64,000 nucleotides of DNA from Arcicella sp034931005 (GTDB lineage: Bacteria > Bacteroidota > Bacteroidia > Cytophagales > Spirosomataceae). The stretch is taken from NCBI RefSeq assembly GCF_034931005.1, contig NZ_JAYGIN010000025.1, forward strand, positions 1 through 64,000, given 5' to 3'. Below, piece after piece: positions 33,351 through 43,838 of the stretch. The translations under genes were made by a program, and so were the position numbers. Position 1 is the stretch's first letter. Every line of letters starts with the position of its first letter. The notes beneath the pieces are model-generated. The model saw only the letters and a list, made by a program, of their open reading frames with translations. It had not been told where the DNA came from and searched no databases.

Positions 33351-35303
33351 ATGTCGAAGAAAAACAAGGCTACTCAACCATCAACGCAAAAACTACAAAA
33401 TCCTGTCAATCAACATAATGAAGCTAAAACACAAAATCCTAAAATTTGGTTTTGGGCTTGCATTGGCGTATTGGTAGTTGCCGTTTTTATTGCCTTTTCG
33501 GGCGGTTTCAACAATAATTTTGTGGATTGGGACGACAATGCGTATGTAACCAATAATCAGATTGTCCAAAAACCAAACGGCAATTGGGGCAAAGCTTGGA
33601 CAACTCACGTTGCTCTCAATTATCACCCACTGACTATCACGTCCTTAATGTTAAATTCGGATATTTTCGGGGCAGACAATGCTCGTCCATTTATCGTTAC
33701 CAATACTTTAATTCATTTATTAAATGCTTTATTGGTCTTTTGGTTTGTGCTTTTATTACTCAAAAATAAAGACGAAGAAAGTATTCCAATGACAGGGAAA
33801 CCGCTTTTTGTGGCATTTTTCACAGCTTTAGTTTTTGCTATTCATCCTCTAAAAGTAGAATCTGTCATTTGGGTGTCGGAACGAAAAGACGTGCTTTATA
33901 GCTTATTTTTTCTTTTGGGTTCTATCAATTATTTGAAATATTTACACAATCCTCAAACAAAAAAATACCTGACTTATAGCTTTTTATTATTCATTCTTTC
34001 ATGTTTATCGAAAGGGCAAGCGGTGGTATTTCCTGTTGTTCTCCTTCTTTTAGACTATTGGAACGACCGCAAATTTGATACAAAAACTATCATCGAAAAA
34101 ATTCCATTTTTCCTCATTTCCTTACTTTTCGGGGTAATTGCTTCGAGCATACAGGCAGGCGATAATTTTTATGGATTAATCAAAAGTCTTGACAATGGCG
34201 ATTATGTAGCGGTCAATACGCAACATAACTTATGGAACGGGATTAAATATTCGGCTTATGGTTTATCGCAATATTGGGTAAAATTCTTTTTTCCGTACAG
34301 TTTATCTTCATTTTACCCTGTAACGCTATGGAAACAAGGACCACTTCCTTATAATTTTCCGTTTGGAATTGTCTTTACGTTATTCGTTGTTGGGGCTTTT
34401 GCTTATGGCTTTAAAAAATCCAAAGTGATATTTTTTGGGATTGCCTTCTTCGGAATTACGTTCTTTTTAGTATCGCAAATTTTATTGGTTGGTGGGGCTA
34501 TTATGGCAGACCGCTATACCTATTTACCTTACATTGGATTGGCATTTATGGTATTTTATTTTCTTGCAGATATACTTGAAAAAGGTAATTCTCAGAAATA
34601 CGGATTGTTAGCCATTCTGATAGGATTTATGCTTTTTTTCTTGGTAAAAACTCGAAATCAGGTTAAGGTTTGGGAAAATACCAGAACTTTAATGACACAA
34701 AGAGTTGATTTATTACCTGCCGACGATAGAGCTCATTATAACATTGCAAAATACTCTGGCGAGAAAGAAAACAATTACGAGTTATGTATTAGCGAATATT
34801 TGAAATGTCTTGAAAATACCGATTCTACTAAATTAATTGATGTTTGGGCGAATATTGCAACAGCTTATTCTTTAAAAGGCGACTATCCAAAAGCCATTGA
34901 ATATTATACTTCTTCTATCAAAAAAGAGCCAAAAGTTGGCGTACATTACATGAATAGAGGATTTCAATATTTAAAAACTCAACAACCCGAAAAAGCACTT
35001 CCAGATTTAGAAAAAGCAAGTGTTATGACCATGAAAAAAGAAGATAGAGCTTCTGTTTTTGGAGGATTAGGAACGGCACAATTAAACGTTGGAAAAGCTG
35101 CGGAAGCCTTTAATAATTTGAATATCGCTATTGACAAAGAAAATAGTAAAGATGCCATTCATTATTTTAATCGTGGTGTGGCTCGGCTTAAACTTTTCAA
35201 TGATAAAACTGGGGCATTAACAGATGTTAAAGCAAGTTTAAAACTTAACCCAAACTATGCAGATGCTTTGAATGGATTGAAGGTTTTGGAAGGGACAAAG
35301 TAA
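33351..35303 (+). CDS. Multi-pass membrane protein with C-terminal TPRs (TMTC-like)
   Basis: A 650-residue protein with about ten membrane helices between residues 30 and 440 and TPR units from about 490 (NIATAYSLKGDYPKAIEYYTS, HYMNRGFQYLKTQQPEKALPDLEKA, HYFNRGVARLKLFNDKTGAL). The first external loop has NFVDWDDNAYVTNN, the acidic W-D-D motif typical of GT-C type O-mannosyl/TMTC-like proteins, and FAIHPLKVESVIWVSERKDVL is a second conserved block. A membrane glycosyltransferase acting on exported proteins or lipids is the family-based inference; the substrate is unknown. It stands alone, and its 3' end carries a perfect inverted repeat. Confidence 0.82.
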   Translation: MSKKNKATQPSTQKLQNPVNQHNEAKTQNPKIWFWACIGVLVVAVFIAFSGGFNNNFVDWDDNAYVTNNQIVQKPNGNWGKAWTTHVALNYHPLTITSLMLNSDIFGADNARPFIVTNTLIHLLNALLVFWFVLLLLKNKDEESIPMTGKPLFVAFFTALVFAIHPLKVESVIWVSERKDVLYSLFFLLGSINYLKYLHNPQTKKYLTYSFLLFILSCLSKGQAVVFPVVLLLLDYWNDRKFDTKTIIEKIPFFLISLLFGVIASSIQAGDNFYGLIKSLDNGDYVAVNTQHNLWNGIKYSAYGLSQYWVKFFFPYSLSSFYPVTLWKQGPLPYNFPFGIVFTLFVVGAFAYGFKKSKVIFFGIAFFGITFFLVSQILLVGGAIMADRYTYLPYIGLAFMVFYFLADILEKGNSQKYGLLAILIGFMLFFLVKTRNQVKVWENTRTLMTQRVDLLPADDRAHYNIAKYSGEKENNYELCISEYLKCLENTDSTKLIDVWANIATAYSLKGDYPKAIEYYTSSIKKEPKVGVHYMNRGFQYLKTQQPEKALPDLEKASVMTMKKEDRASVFGGLGTAQLNVGKAAEAFNNLNIAIDKENSKDAIHYFNRGVARLKLFNDKTGALTDVKASLKLNPNYADALNGLKVLEGTK

Positions 35304-35318
35304 AGGTATAAGATTGAT

Positions 35319-35390
35319 ATTTTTGTAGGGACGAATAGCATTCGTCCGTAGTTCTGGAGTTGGACGAATGCTATTCGTCCCTACAAAAAT
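35319..35390. repeat. Perfect 29-bp inverted repeat between convergent genes
   Basis: Arms at 35319-35347 and 35362-35390 are exact complements (core ggacgaatagcattcgtcc), with a 14-base loop. Each arm is itself partly palindromic (gacgaatagcattcgtc). Confidence 0.92.
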
Positions 35391-35411
35391 CAAATTAAAT
35401 AATCAAAACAT

Positions 35412-36746
35412 TTAAAACCCCAATCTAAAAACTGTTCCCGCTCCTTCTTCCGAATGAACCGAAATAGTACCTTTATGCAGTGTCATAATTTGCTTCGACA
35501 AACTCAAGCCAATACCAGAACCGTTTGGTTTTGAAGTAAAGAAAGGCACAAAGATTTTATCCATCAAATCAGGCGACATTCCTACGCCATTATCCCGTAC
35601 TTCAATAACTGGTCTTTCGTCCTGCCCTCGATAAGTAGCAAGCGTTATTTTAGGGTTTTCCTGACTTTTAACGGCATCTATTGCATTGATAATCAAATTA
35701 ATAAGCACTTGTTCTATCAAAACCATATCGCCTTCAATCGTCATTTCAAAATCTTTAATTAGAACATCAAACTCAATTTTTTTTTGCTCAATTTGATTTT
35801 CCAAAAGGATTTCTACGCCTTCAAAAAGGTCATGTACAAAAAATTCGGAGAAAGAAGTTATTGACACTTTAGCTAATTGGCGGTACGTATCCGCAAATTT
35901 CAGTAAGTTTTCACTACGCCTACGAATGGTAGAAATTCCCAATGAAATATCATCAAAATCCTCATTCCCTTTATCTCCTTTCTCCTTTTCTCCTTTCTTC
36001 CTTGCTACTGCTTTCTCCATCGTTTCTGCCAAAGAAGCAATCGGAGCAACAGAGTTCATAATCTCGTGTGTCATTACTCGCAAAAGTTTTTGGTAAGCCT
36101 GTGCTTCGGTATCTTCAATGGCTTCATTAACGTTCTGAAAAGCAATCAAATTAGTCTCAATATCTTCATTCAAAAAGGTAGTTTTAGCTAATAAAACTTG
36201 TTTTTGATTAATTTTAACCAATTGACTATCTCCATTTTCAAGACTCATAATTGCCTGATAAACAACCATATCACGTTTTTCTAAGGAAGAAACATTCCGT
36301 AAGTAAGGCACATTCATCATTCGCTTAAACGACTCATTTATCCAACCAACTTCTCCTTCTTGATTATACGAGAGAATACCTGTATCAACCAACTCTAAGA
36401 TTTTTTGGAGATACTGATATTGCTCCTCTCTTTCGGAAGATAATTGTTTGAAAGTTGCATTGATTTGGTTAAAAGCACGACGAAGTTGTCGAACAGAAAC
36501 GGGAGCATTTTTCTCGGTAAACTGTAAAGAAAAATCTCGATACCGAACCGCTTCAATAAACTGAGTAAGTTCAATATTGGTTTTATTAATGAATTGAACG
36601 AAGTTAAATATCTGAAAAACAAGCACTAAAATGGCAAATACCAAGAGCGAATATTTAGCACTCACAATACAAAAAGCCGCCGCCGTAATGCTGGCAAGCA
36701 ACAAAACGACCCGAATGGTCAGGCTTATTTCATAGCGTGTTTTCAT
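35412..36746 (-). CDS. Sensor histidine kinase, NtrB-like
   Basis: A 444-residue kinase with two close membrane helices near the N-terminus (about 10-28 and 33-52), an HAMP/coil region, a PAS-like domain (~110-210, ELVDTGILSYNQEGEVGWINE), His227 in RVMTHEIMNSVAP and an ATPase domain with DNGVGMSPDLMDKIFVPFFTS and GSGIGLSLSKQIM. A charged insert KKGEKEKGDKGNED separates the two helices of the HisKA domain. The NtrC-type regulator gene lies 158 bp upstream on the same strand, so the two form the likely two-component pair. The gap holds an inverted repeat. Confidence 0.92.
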   Translation of the reverse strand: MKTRYEISLTIRVVLLLASITAAAFCIVSAKYSLLVFAILVLVFQIFNFVQFINKTNIELTQFIEAVRYRDFSLQFTEKNAPVSVRQLRRAFNQINATFKQLSSEREEQYQYLQKILELVDTGILSYNQEGEVGWINESFKRMMNVPYLRNVSSLEKRDMVVYQAIMSLENGDSQLVKINQKQVLLAKTTFLNEDIETNLIAFQNVNEAIEDTEAQAYQKLLRVMTHEIMNSVAPIASLAETMEKAVARKKGEKEKGDKGNEDFDDISLGISTIRRRSENLLKFADTYRQLAKVSITSFSEFFVHDLFEGVEILLENQIEQKKIEFDVLIKDFEMTIEGDMVLIEQVLINLIINAIDAVKSQENPKITLATYRGQDERPVIEVRDNGVGMSPDLMDKIFVPFFTSKPNGSGIGLSLSKQIMTLHKGTISVHSEEGAGTVFRLGF

Positions 36747-36794
36747 TAATGATAGTTTTGGTAAACGGTTTTAATTTTTAGAGAGTTGCAATAT

Positions 36795-36890
36795 GAGGTT
36801 ACACAGAGAACCACAGAGTTACAAATTGAGAACCACAAAGAGGATAAGTATTTTTCTCTGTGGTTCTCTACTTAGGCTCTGTGTAACCTC
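36795..36890. repeat. Nested imperfect inverted repeat with ctctgtggttctc words
   Basis: gaggttacacagag (36795-36808) pairs exactly with ctctgtgtaacctc (36877-36890). Inside, accacagag and gagaaccacaaagag pair with ctctgtggttctc. It lies between two genes on the same strand. Confidence 0.8.
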
Positions 36891-36904
36891 ATTCCCTCAA
36901 AAAC

Positions 36905-38266
36905 TCAAATATCATACTTACCCAAACGTCTATACAATGCCGTGCGAGTCAAGCCCAACTCACGGGCGGCTTTGGTAATGTTGCCATCGTGGCGTTCAAT
37001 AGCTTTTAGAATAGTCGATTTTTCGAGTTCATCAATTCGTAACGTAGAAGTCTCTGAAACAACTGTAACAGGCGTTTCAATAGAAGAATTCAAGTCCAAA
37101 TCTCTCGATATAAGTTCTTGATTATCAGACATTATCACAGCTCTTTCGATGCTGTGTTGTAATTCTCTGATGTTTCCAGGAAAAGCATATTTGCGTAATT
37201 TATCCTTCGCTTTTTCATCAATACCAAAGAGCGTCTTTCGGTATTTTTCGGCATAAATTTTCATGAAATAATTTGCCAAAACAACCACATCATCGCCACG
37301 CATACGCAAAGGAGGAAGCGTAATTTCAATAGTATTCAGTCGATAAATTAAGTCTTTTCGATACTGATTTTGCGAAGCCATTTCCTTAATTGGGGCATTG
37401 GTTGCAGAAATCAAACGAATATCAATTGGAATCGGGGTATTTGTTCCCAACCGAATAACTTCTCGATTTTGAAGAATAGTTAATAATTTTGCCTGTTGCG
37501 GTAACGAAATATTACCAATTTCATCTAAAAATAACGTTCCCTCATTGGCAACCTCAAAACGTCCCGCACGGTCTTCTCGGGCATCGGTAAAAGCTCCTTT
37601 TTTATGCCCAAATAATTCAGATTCAAAAAGGCTTTCGGTCAAAGAGCCCAAATCAGCATGAACAAAAGGTTTTTTATTTCTGAGTGATTTTTGATGAATC
37701 AATTTAGCAACTTCACTTTTTCCCGTTCCATTTTCACCTAAAATCAAAATATTGGCATCGGTTGGGGCAATTTTATCAATTTTATAAAGCACATCTTGCA
37801 TCGCCTCGGATTCCCCCAAAAGTTGAAGTCCATCTGTATTTTGAGCTTTATTTTTAGCAGATTTAGGTTTGCCATCATTTACTTTTTCAAGAATATCCTC
37901 CAACGTAACCAATAGTTTTTCATTACGCCAAGGTTTCAGAACAAAATCGTTTGCACCTTCTTTCACCGAACGCACCGCCAAATCAATATCACCGTAAGCC
38001 GTAATCATAATGACGGCAACAGTTTTATTAATTTCTCGGATTTTACGAAGCCAAAAAATCCCTTCATTTCCTGTATTCAAGGAACTTTTGTAGTTCATAT
38101 CCAACAAAATGAGGTCAAATTGATTCTGAGCCAAAAGGGATAATAGTTTCTCAGGATTTTTCTCCGTAACAATTTCCTTAACCTCTGGGCGAAGCAGCAT
38201 TTTTACAGCCACCAGTACGTCTTGGTCATCATCAACGGCTAATATTTTGGCATTTTTTAAGAGCAT
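36905..38266 (-). CDS. NtrC-family sigma-54-dependent response regulator
   Basis: A 453-residue activator. The receiver domain is 1-125 with acidic residues at 12-14, phosphoacceptor Asp56 and Lys111. The AAA+ domain spans about 150-385 with Walker A GENGTGKS (177-184), the sigma-54 contact loop GAFTDA (224-229) in place of GAFTGA, and Walker B GTLFLDEIGNI. The Fis-type HTH is at the end (NITKAARELGLTRTALYRRL). It would activate RpoN-dependent promoters when phosphorylated by the adjacent kinase. A strong -24/-12 match occurs in this window at 63272-63288, but a link is untested. The D in the GAFTxA loop appears to be common in Bacteroidota. Confidence 0.94.
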   Translation of the reverse strand: MLLKNAKILAVDDDQDVLVAVKMLLRPEVKEIVTEKNPEKLLSLLAQNQFDLILLDMNYKSSLNTGNEGIFWLRKIREINKTVAVIMITAYGDIDLAVRSVKEGANDFVLKPWRNEKLLVTLEDILEKVNDGKPKSAKNKAQNTDGLQLLGESEAMQDVLYKIDKIAPTDANILILGENGTGKSEVAKLIHQKSLRNKKPFVHADLGSLTESLFESELFGHKKGAFTDAREDRAGRFEVANEGTLFLDEIGNISLPQQAKLLTILQNREVIRLGTNTPIPIDIRLISATNAPIKEMASQNQYRKDLIYRLNTIEITLPPLRMRGDDVVVLANYFMKIYAEKYRKTLFGIDEKAKDKLRKYAFPGNIRELQHSIERAVIMSDNQELISRDLDLNSSIETPVTVVSETSTLRIDELEKSTILKAIERHDGNITKAARELGLTRTALYRRLGKYDI

Positions 38267-38317
38267 GAAACGTTTAATTTATATGGTATTAAATACCTGT
38301 TTAATACAGTCATTATT

Positions 38318-38365
38318 AACTTCCCGAAACAATATCCATTGCGGGTAAAGAACTTTCTGGAAGTT
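38318..38365. repeat. Inverted repeat of the aacttcccgaaag family
   Basis: aacttcccgaaa (38318-38329) faces tttctggaagtt (38354-38365) with one mismatch. Same arm sequence as the hairpin at 6537-6570. It lies upstream of the NtrC-type gene. Confidence 0.55.
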
Positions 38366-38525
38366 TCGTAGTCAAAGCTTTTTGGATAAAATCATTCAGA
38401 AAGCTTATTAAACAGTGTATATTTAACTTGAAAATTTAGAGAAGTTTATCAATTTTATGTCACATTTTAAAGATGCCTAATTTAGCCCAAAAGTTGCAAT
38501 GGTATGTAGAATCCACAAATCAATT

Positions 38526-41465
38526 CTACTCCAACAAAGCCAAAACATCGTCTTTTGATAATGATTTCACAAAACTTTCTTCTGTCGTAATCAAATCATT
38601 GGCTAATCGTTTTTTGCTTTGTTGCAAAGCCAAAATCTTTTCTTCGACGGTATTTTTGGTGATGAATTTGTAAGTAAAAACGGTATTGAGTTGTCCAATT
38701 CTGTGGGCTCTGTCAACCGCTTGGGCTTCAATGGCTGGGTTCCACCAAGGGTCTAAAATAAAGACGTAGTCAGCAGCGGTAAGATTCAGACCCAAACCTC
38801 CTGCTTTCAGCGAAATCAAGAAAATTTTCACTTTTTCATCGTTCTGAAATAACTCCACTTGTGCCTGTCGGTCTTGTGTACTTCCGTCCAAATAAGCATA
38901 AGGTAAAACTTGTTTGTCTAAATGTTCCCTAAAAAGGTCGAGGTGTTTTACAAATTGACTAAAAATCAAAACCTTATGTTTTCCTTCTAAAACGGCTTCT
39001 AATTTCTGCAAAACATCTTCTAATTTCCCCGAATCTCCATCATAATCAACATCGGTCATACGTGGGTGATTTGCCAATTGACGTAATTTTGTCAAACCCT
39101 GTAAAACCACCATTTGAGACTTAGCAATCCCCTCATTTTCAATATGTTGAAGAATTAAATTCCTGTAATACGATTTTGCTTCTTCGTATTCTTTTTCCTG
39201 TAATTCCGTCATTTGAGCGTAATGAATTGCCTCAATTTTAGGCGGTAATTCGGTTGCTACTTGCGACTTATGCCTTCTCAACATAAATGGCTTAATAATA
39301 GAATACAATCGTCTGAGCTTTACTTCGTCCGCCTTTTTTTCAATCGGAATTTGAAACTCATTTCTGAAAAAATGTTGCGTTCCTAAAAGTCCAGGATTAA
39401 TAAACGTCATTTGCGACCATAAATCCATTGTGCTATTCTCCAAAGGCGTACCCGTAAGCACCAAACGGTGGCGGGTATTGAGTTGCATTACTGCCTTTGT
39501 AATGTACGAAGATGGGTTTTTTATTGCCTGAGATTCATCTAAAATCACATAATTGAAACGATGATTTTTGAGTAAATCAATATCAATTCTGACAATTCCA
39601 TAAGAAGTCAAAATCACATCATAATTATCAAAATGTTCAATATTTTTATCTCGATATGTACCTGTATAAGTGAGTATTCGGAGATTTGGCGTAAATTTCT
39701 GAGCTTCTTTTTCCCAATTATAAATCAGGGAAGTTGGCATAATTAATAAACTTGGCAATTGGATTCCTTGCTCTTTTTGAGACTGCAACAAGGTTAGGGT
39801 TTGTACTGTTTTTCCAAGCCCCATATCATCGGCAAGACAACCGCCAAAATGATAATCATTCAAAAAACGCATCCAATCGTAACCTGCCTTTTGGTAAGGA
39901 CGAAGTTCTCCATTAAAATCTTTTGGTAATTGATAGGCTTGTATTTCCTCAAAATCACGTAATTTCTCTAATTTTCTGCTCAAAACTGCCATAGCCAAAG
40001 ATTCATTCTGTAAATCTTGAACTAAGGAAATATGGTATTTTTTCAGAATAAAACGCTCACTTTCAGTATCTTGTTCAATAAAAGCAAATAGTTCAGAATA
40101 CTGAGAAAACCATATTTCTGGAATAACGGCAATTTCTCCATTTGGCAAAGCAAACTCCCTTTTCTTTTGTAAAATTAGGTTACGAAGTTTCAAAAATGGA
40201 ATCTCATAATCCCCAAAAATTACTTTTGCGTGAATATCAAACCAGTCATTTCCTTCAACGATATTTACCTCAATTTTTGAATATCCTAAAAAGTATTTTT
40301 TGCCATCATCTTGTACATTTTGAGAGATTTCAAAACCTGCATCTGTCAGGTTTTCGTAGTTTTTTTGCAACCACATAAAAGCTTCACTTTTGGGCAAAAT
40401 GATTTTCCCATTTTTCAAATCAAGCCCCAATTCTCTCAAAATCGACAAATTTGCCTTTTCCTTTTTTAAATCTCGGCGTACTTTATGAAAAACATAATCA
40501 TCACCCTGTTTTTCCATACTCACATTAGCTGAAGCCGAAAAACTATCGAAGCGGAATGAATATTGCCCATATTGAAAAGAAAGTCCTAAAGTAACTTCCG
40601 AATCTTCATCATCATAAGCATTGTCAGCGTCTGAGGCATCAAAAAGTGTCGTTTGTAAACGCTTATGTTCCGATAAATTCAACATTGGAATACATGAAAA
40701 TGCTTCCGAGCGAATTTCAAAACCCTTTGCATAAACATCAAACATGGTAATAATTGACGTGACAAATTTGCGGTAATAATCTTCCTCAATGGTTTTGGGA
40801 ATAACGATAAATTTCTTGTGCAAAAACGGACGAAGCTTTTTCCCATCAACGTCTTTGGCGAAGTGATAAAGTTTATTTTCCAGAATCATCCAAGCGGGTT
40901 CATCGCAAACGATAAAGGCATTTTTGTACTGAAATTCTACCCTTTCTCCTTGATATTTTATTCTTGGGAAATAGTGCGTATTGTCTTCATTTCGCATAAA
41001 ATGAAAGAGAACAGTTGCTTTTTCGGGAAGAACTTCAATTTTTTGCCAAATCGGATTTCCGTCTCCACCCATAATGAATAACTGTTTACCCAAAAGCAAA
41101 GGAAGCATTTCAGCTTTTACCTTTTCTACATAGCCAGCAATTAATTCTTGAATTGGTTTTTCGCCTTTTTGTGGGTCATAAACTTTGAGGTAAAAATCCG
41201 TTACAGTACGTTTTTTTGTACCAACGTATTTTTTATAGACATTTTCAGGCTGAAGAGAATCTATCAATTTTACAATCTGTAAATCACTTTCGTCTAAACC
41301 ATGACTAAACTCTTTTATGTTTTTGATAGAAACGTTTTGATTCAATAAAGTAAGTTCCCCTTTTGAGTCCAATTGAATGACAAAAGCCTCAAAAAGATAA
41401 CCAAGATACTCGTGATTAAGTATGGAATAAATTATTTGGAATGGTTGCGAAGTGGAAACCTTCAT
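38526..41465 (-). CDS. SNF2-family DNA-dependent ATPase (no SWIM domain)
   Basis: A 979-residue protein. The C-terminal ~470 residues form an SNF2/Rad54-type helicase core: motif I DDMGLGKTVQ near residue 545, the DESQ box in DESQAIKN, LTGTPLENS, and motif VI QAVDRAHRIGQ. The N-terminal half is a long region of unknown fold, weakly similar in layout to the paralogue at 50606-54421 (both have GNDWFDIHAKVIFGD/GIDWFDMHIEVTFGD just before the core). It translocates on DNA to remodel protein-DNA complexes; the bacterial role is unclear. It stands alone with a 259-bp gap upstream of the NtrC-type gene. Confidence 0.92.
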   Translation of the reverse strand: MKVSTSQPFQIIYSILNHEYLGYLFEAFVIQLDSKGELTLLNQNVSIKNIKEFSHGLDESDLQIVKLIDSLQPENVYKKYVGTKKRTVTDFYLKVYDPQKGEKPIQELIAGYVEKVKAEMLPLLLGKQLFIMGGDGNPIWQKIEVLPEKATVLFHFMRNEDNTHYFPRIKYQGERVEFQYKNAFIVCDEPAWMILENKLYHFAKDVDGKKLRPFLHKKFIVIPKTIEEDYYRKFVTSIITMFDVYAKGFEIRSEAFSCIPMLNLSEHKRLQTTLFDASDADNAYDDEDSEVTLGLSFQYGQYSFRFDSFSASANVSMEKQGDDYVFHKVRRDLKKEKANLSILRELGLDLKNGKIILPKSEAFMWLQKNYENLTDAGFEISQNVQDDGKKYFLGYSKIEVNIVEGNDWFDIHAKVIFGDYEIPFLKLRNLILQKKREFALPNGEIAVIPEIWFSQYSELFAFIEQDTESERFILKKYHISLVQDLQNESLAMAVLSRKLEKLRDFEEIQAYQLPKDFNGELRPYQKAGYDWMRFLNDYHFGGCLADDMGLGKTVQTLTLLQSQKEQGIQLPSLLIMPTSLIYNWEKEAQKFTPNLRILTYTGTYRDKNIEHFDNYDVILTSYGIVRIDIDLLKNHRFNYVILDESQAIKNPSSYITKAVMQLNTRHRLVLTGTPLENSTMDLWSQMTFINPGLLGTQHFFRNEFQIPIEKKADEVKLRRLYSIIKPFMLRRHKSQVATELPPKIEAIHYAQMTELQEKEYEEAKSYYRNLILQHIENEGIAKSQMVVLQGLTKLRQLANHPRMTDVDYDGDSGKLEDVLQKLEAVLEGKHKVLIFSQFVKHLDLFREHLDKQVLPYAYLDGSTQDRQAQVELFQNDEKVKIFLISLKAGGLGLNLTAADYVFILDPWWNPAIEAQAVDRAHRIGQLNTVFTYKFITKNTVEEKILALQQSKKRLANDLITTEESFVKSLSKDDVLALLE

Positions 41466-41639
41466 ATTAAAAGCTAAAAGAGGTAGTTATTTCTGAATGA
41501 GTGATTGAAGGAAGCAATCAAAAGCTAAAGATTTTTCACTTTTTAAATTTTTCCGAATATTAAATATAAAAATTTAAAATGGTAAATCCAAAATTTGAAG
41601 TAGATTTTACAAGAATAATCCTATTTTCTAAGGCATAAA

Positions 41640-41668
41640 AAAGCCGCTTGGAATTTCCAAACGGCTTT
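41640..41668 (-). terminator. Rho-independent terminator of kup
   Basis: A 14-bp stem with one mismatch (aaagccgcttggaa against ttccaaacggcttt). On the minus strand it is followed by six T. Confidence 0.8.
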
Positions 41669-41681
41669 CATTTTATATATA

Positions 41682-43625
41682 TTAGTCAATCCGCTTTAAG
41701 TGAACATTTTCTACTGGACGGATAATTAACGGCACTTTTTCAACTTTTACGGCTGAAGTATCAAGTCCAAACCATTTATCTTCTGACGGCGTAAAATCTT
41801 TGATGAAGAAATACGCTTTCATAATACTACCTTCCACAAGTGAAAGTTGGTTTTCGAATGAAAGGAAGCGTTCTAACACTACAAATCGGAAGTCGCCAAT
41901 AACATTTTGTTTGTTTAATGACTCATATCGAGAAGTAATATCCACTTCGCCTTTTTTCACCATATCCTCCACAACTTTACGGAAATAGAGGTTAATTTTT
42001 TGTTCAACTTTAAAGCCTAATCTGAAATTAACCTTGATAATATCATCCGACTCAATGACGTTCACTTTGTATTCCATTGTATAAGGGTCATCTAAGGTAT
42101 CAACATGGACGAACCAATAAATATCTGCTCTTTTCGGACGTTTCTGGAAAATAGAGTAAATAATTTTATTTTCAATATCAGAAGTACGAGCTGCATTGGA
42201 CATAAACACTAAATGCGTTGCATATTTTGGAATACTCATATCTTGACTCAATTCTTTGAGAGGTTCGATATAATCTGCCATTTTCACGTACTCAGTCAAT
42301 CTCATTTTAATAATATTGGCTCTGTACCAAATCACCATTAAAGCAATAATTGCAGCGGCAATAAACAAGGAAACATAACCGCCATGTACAAATTTGCGAA
42401 GATTGGCAACTAAAAACGCTCCTTCGATAGCTACATAAACAATGATAAAACCAACAACCCACCACATATCAAATTTTTTGATGTGTAAGTAATAAGCCAT
42501 CAAAGCAGTAGTCATCAACATCGTCATCGTGATTGCCAAACCGTAAGCCGCTTCCATATTAGCTGATTCTTTAAACCACAAAACCACTCCAATACAGCCT
42601 AACCACAAAAAGATATTCATACTTGGCACGTACAATTGTCCTTTTTGGTCTGATGGATAATGCAAACGAACTTTAGGCCAAAAGTTTAAACGAATCGCTT
42701 CAGACACTAAGGTAAATGAACCCGAAATCAAGGCTTGACTGGCAATAACTGCTGCCGCCGTAGCTATGGCAATTCCCCAAATCAAGAACCATTCTGGCAT
42801 TAATTCAAAGATTGGTTTACGTCCATTTAATAATTGTCCGTTTTGTGTTAAAAGCCAAGCTCCTTGTCCGAAGTATTGAAGGATAAGACAGATTTTTACA
42901 AAAACCCAACTAATTCTAATATTACCACGACCACAGTGTCCTAAATCTGAATAAAGTGCTTCTGCACCCGTTGTACATAAGAAAACTGCCCCCAAAATCC
43001 AGAAACCACTTTCACTTCCGTGTGGATTAGTTAATAATTCATATCCATAAATTGGCGACAATGCTCTTAAAATAGTCCAATCTTGAGCAATCCAGATAAT
43101 TCCAAAGATTGCCAACATCGAAAACCAAATCAACATTACTGGTCCAAAAGCACGTCCTACAACACCTGTTCCAAAAATTTGGAACATAAACAAACCCGTA
43201 ATAATAGCAATTACAATGGGAACGGTTTGTAAATCTGGATAAAGTTTAAGAAGACCTTCAACTGCCGAAGCCACAGAAATTGGTGGTGTGATAACCCCAT
43301 CCGCCAAAAGCGTTGCTGCCCCGATTATTGCAGGAATAGTCAGCCATTTTGCATGGCGACGAACCAATGCAAAGAGTGCCAAAATTCCACCTTCACCTCG
43401 GTTATCGGCTCTCAGAATCAAGATTACGTATTTGAGGGTTGTTTGGAGGGTGAGTGTCCAGAAGATACAAGATAAACCACCCAAAACAGTTCTTTCATCA
43501 ATAGCTTCTTTGTCGATGATAGACTGCATAACGTACAGCGGAGAAGTTCCGATGTCGCCATAAATAATTCCCATCGCTACCAGCAGACCCGCTGCGGTGG
43601 CTTTGTCCATGTTTTTGTGTTCCAT
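41682..43625 (-). CDS. kup: Potassium uptake protein, KUP family
   Basis: A 647-residue K+/H+ symporter with about twelve membrane helices. The family N-terminus GIIYGDIGTSPLYVMQSI is at 19-36, and ADGVITPPISVASAVEGL, YSDLGHCGRGNIR and SGSFTLVSEAIRLNFWPKVR are conserved blocks. The last ~200 residues are cytoplasmic. A second in-frame ATG five codons in (43610) gives the core start and could equally be used. It has a clear terminator. No exact TAnnTTTG element is visible upstream, only a near match, so regulation cannot be called. Confidence 0.95.
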   Translation of the reverse strand: MEHKNMDKATAAGLLVAMGIIYGDIGTSPLYVMQSIIDKEAIDERTVLGGLSCIFWTLTLQTTLKYVILILRADNRGEGGILALFALVRRHAKWLTIPAIIGAATLLADGVITPPISVASAVEGLLKLYPDLQTVPIVIAIITGLFMFQIFGTGVVGRAFGPVMLIWFSMLAIFGIIWIAQDWTILRALSPIYGYELLTNPHGSESGFWILGAVFLCTTGAEALYSDLGHCGRGNIRISWVFVKICLILQYFGQGAWLLTQNGQLLNGRKPIFELMPEWFLIWGIAIATAAAVIASQALISGSFTLVSEAIRLNFWPKVRLHYPSDQKGQLYVPSMNIFLWLGCIGVVLWFKESANMEAAYGLAITMTMLMTTALMAYYLHIKKFDMWWVVGFIIVYVAIEGAFLVANLRKFVHGGYVSLFIAAAIIALMVIWYRANIIKMRLTEYVKMADYIEPLKELSQDMSIPKYATHLVFMSNAARTSDIENKIIYSIFQKRPKRADIYWFVHVDTLDDPYTMEYKVNVIESDDIIKVNFRLGFKVEQKINLYFRKVVEDMVKKGEVDITSRYESLNKQNVIGDFRFVVLERFLSFENQLSLVEGSIMKAYFFIKDFTPSEDKWFGLDTSAVKVEKVPLIIRPVENVHLKRID

Positions 43626-43775
43626 AAAGGACGCTAAAAGTAATTTTTAAGCAGAAAAATAATTATTCCTTGAAAAATTACGATTTTTTAGGGTTTGTAA
43701 AAATTTAATCAAACAATATTACGATTTGTTTACTATCAAAAGCAAATATAATATTTCTAATGGTTTATTTTCATA

Positions 43776-43813
43776 AAATAGCCGTTTCAAATTTGATTTT
43801 GAAACGGCTATTT
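43776..43813 (-). terminator. Rho-independent terminator of nuoD
   Basis: A 16-bp stem (aaatagccgtttcaaa with its exact complement), loop tttgat, 26 bp past the nuoD stop. Confidence 0.85.
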
Positions 43814-43838
43814 CTTTTATTTTAATTTTAATCTGTAC

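Noticed and set aside
36905..38266. GAFTDA instead of GAFTGA in the NtrC-type regulator as a loss-of-function sign
   Set aside because: To my knowledge this variant is usual in Bacteroidota NtrC proteins; the remaining motifs are intact.
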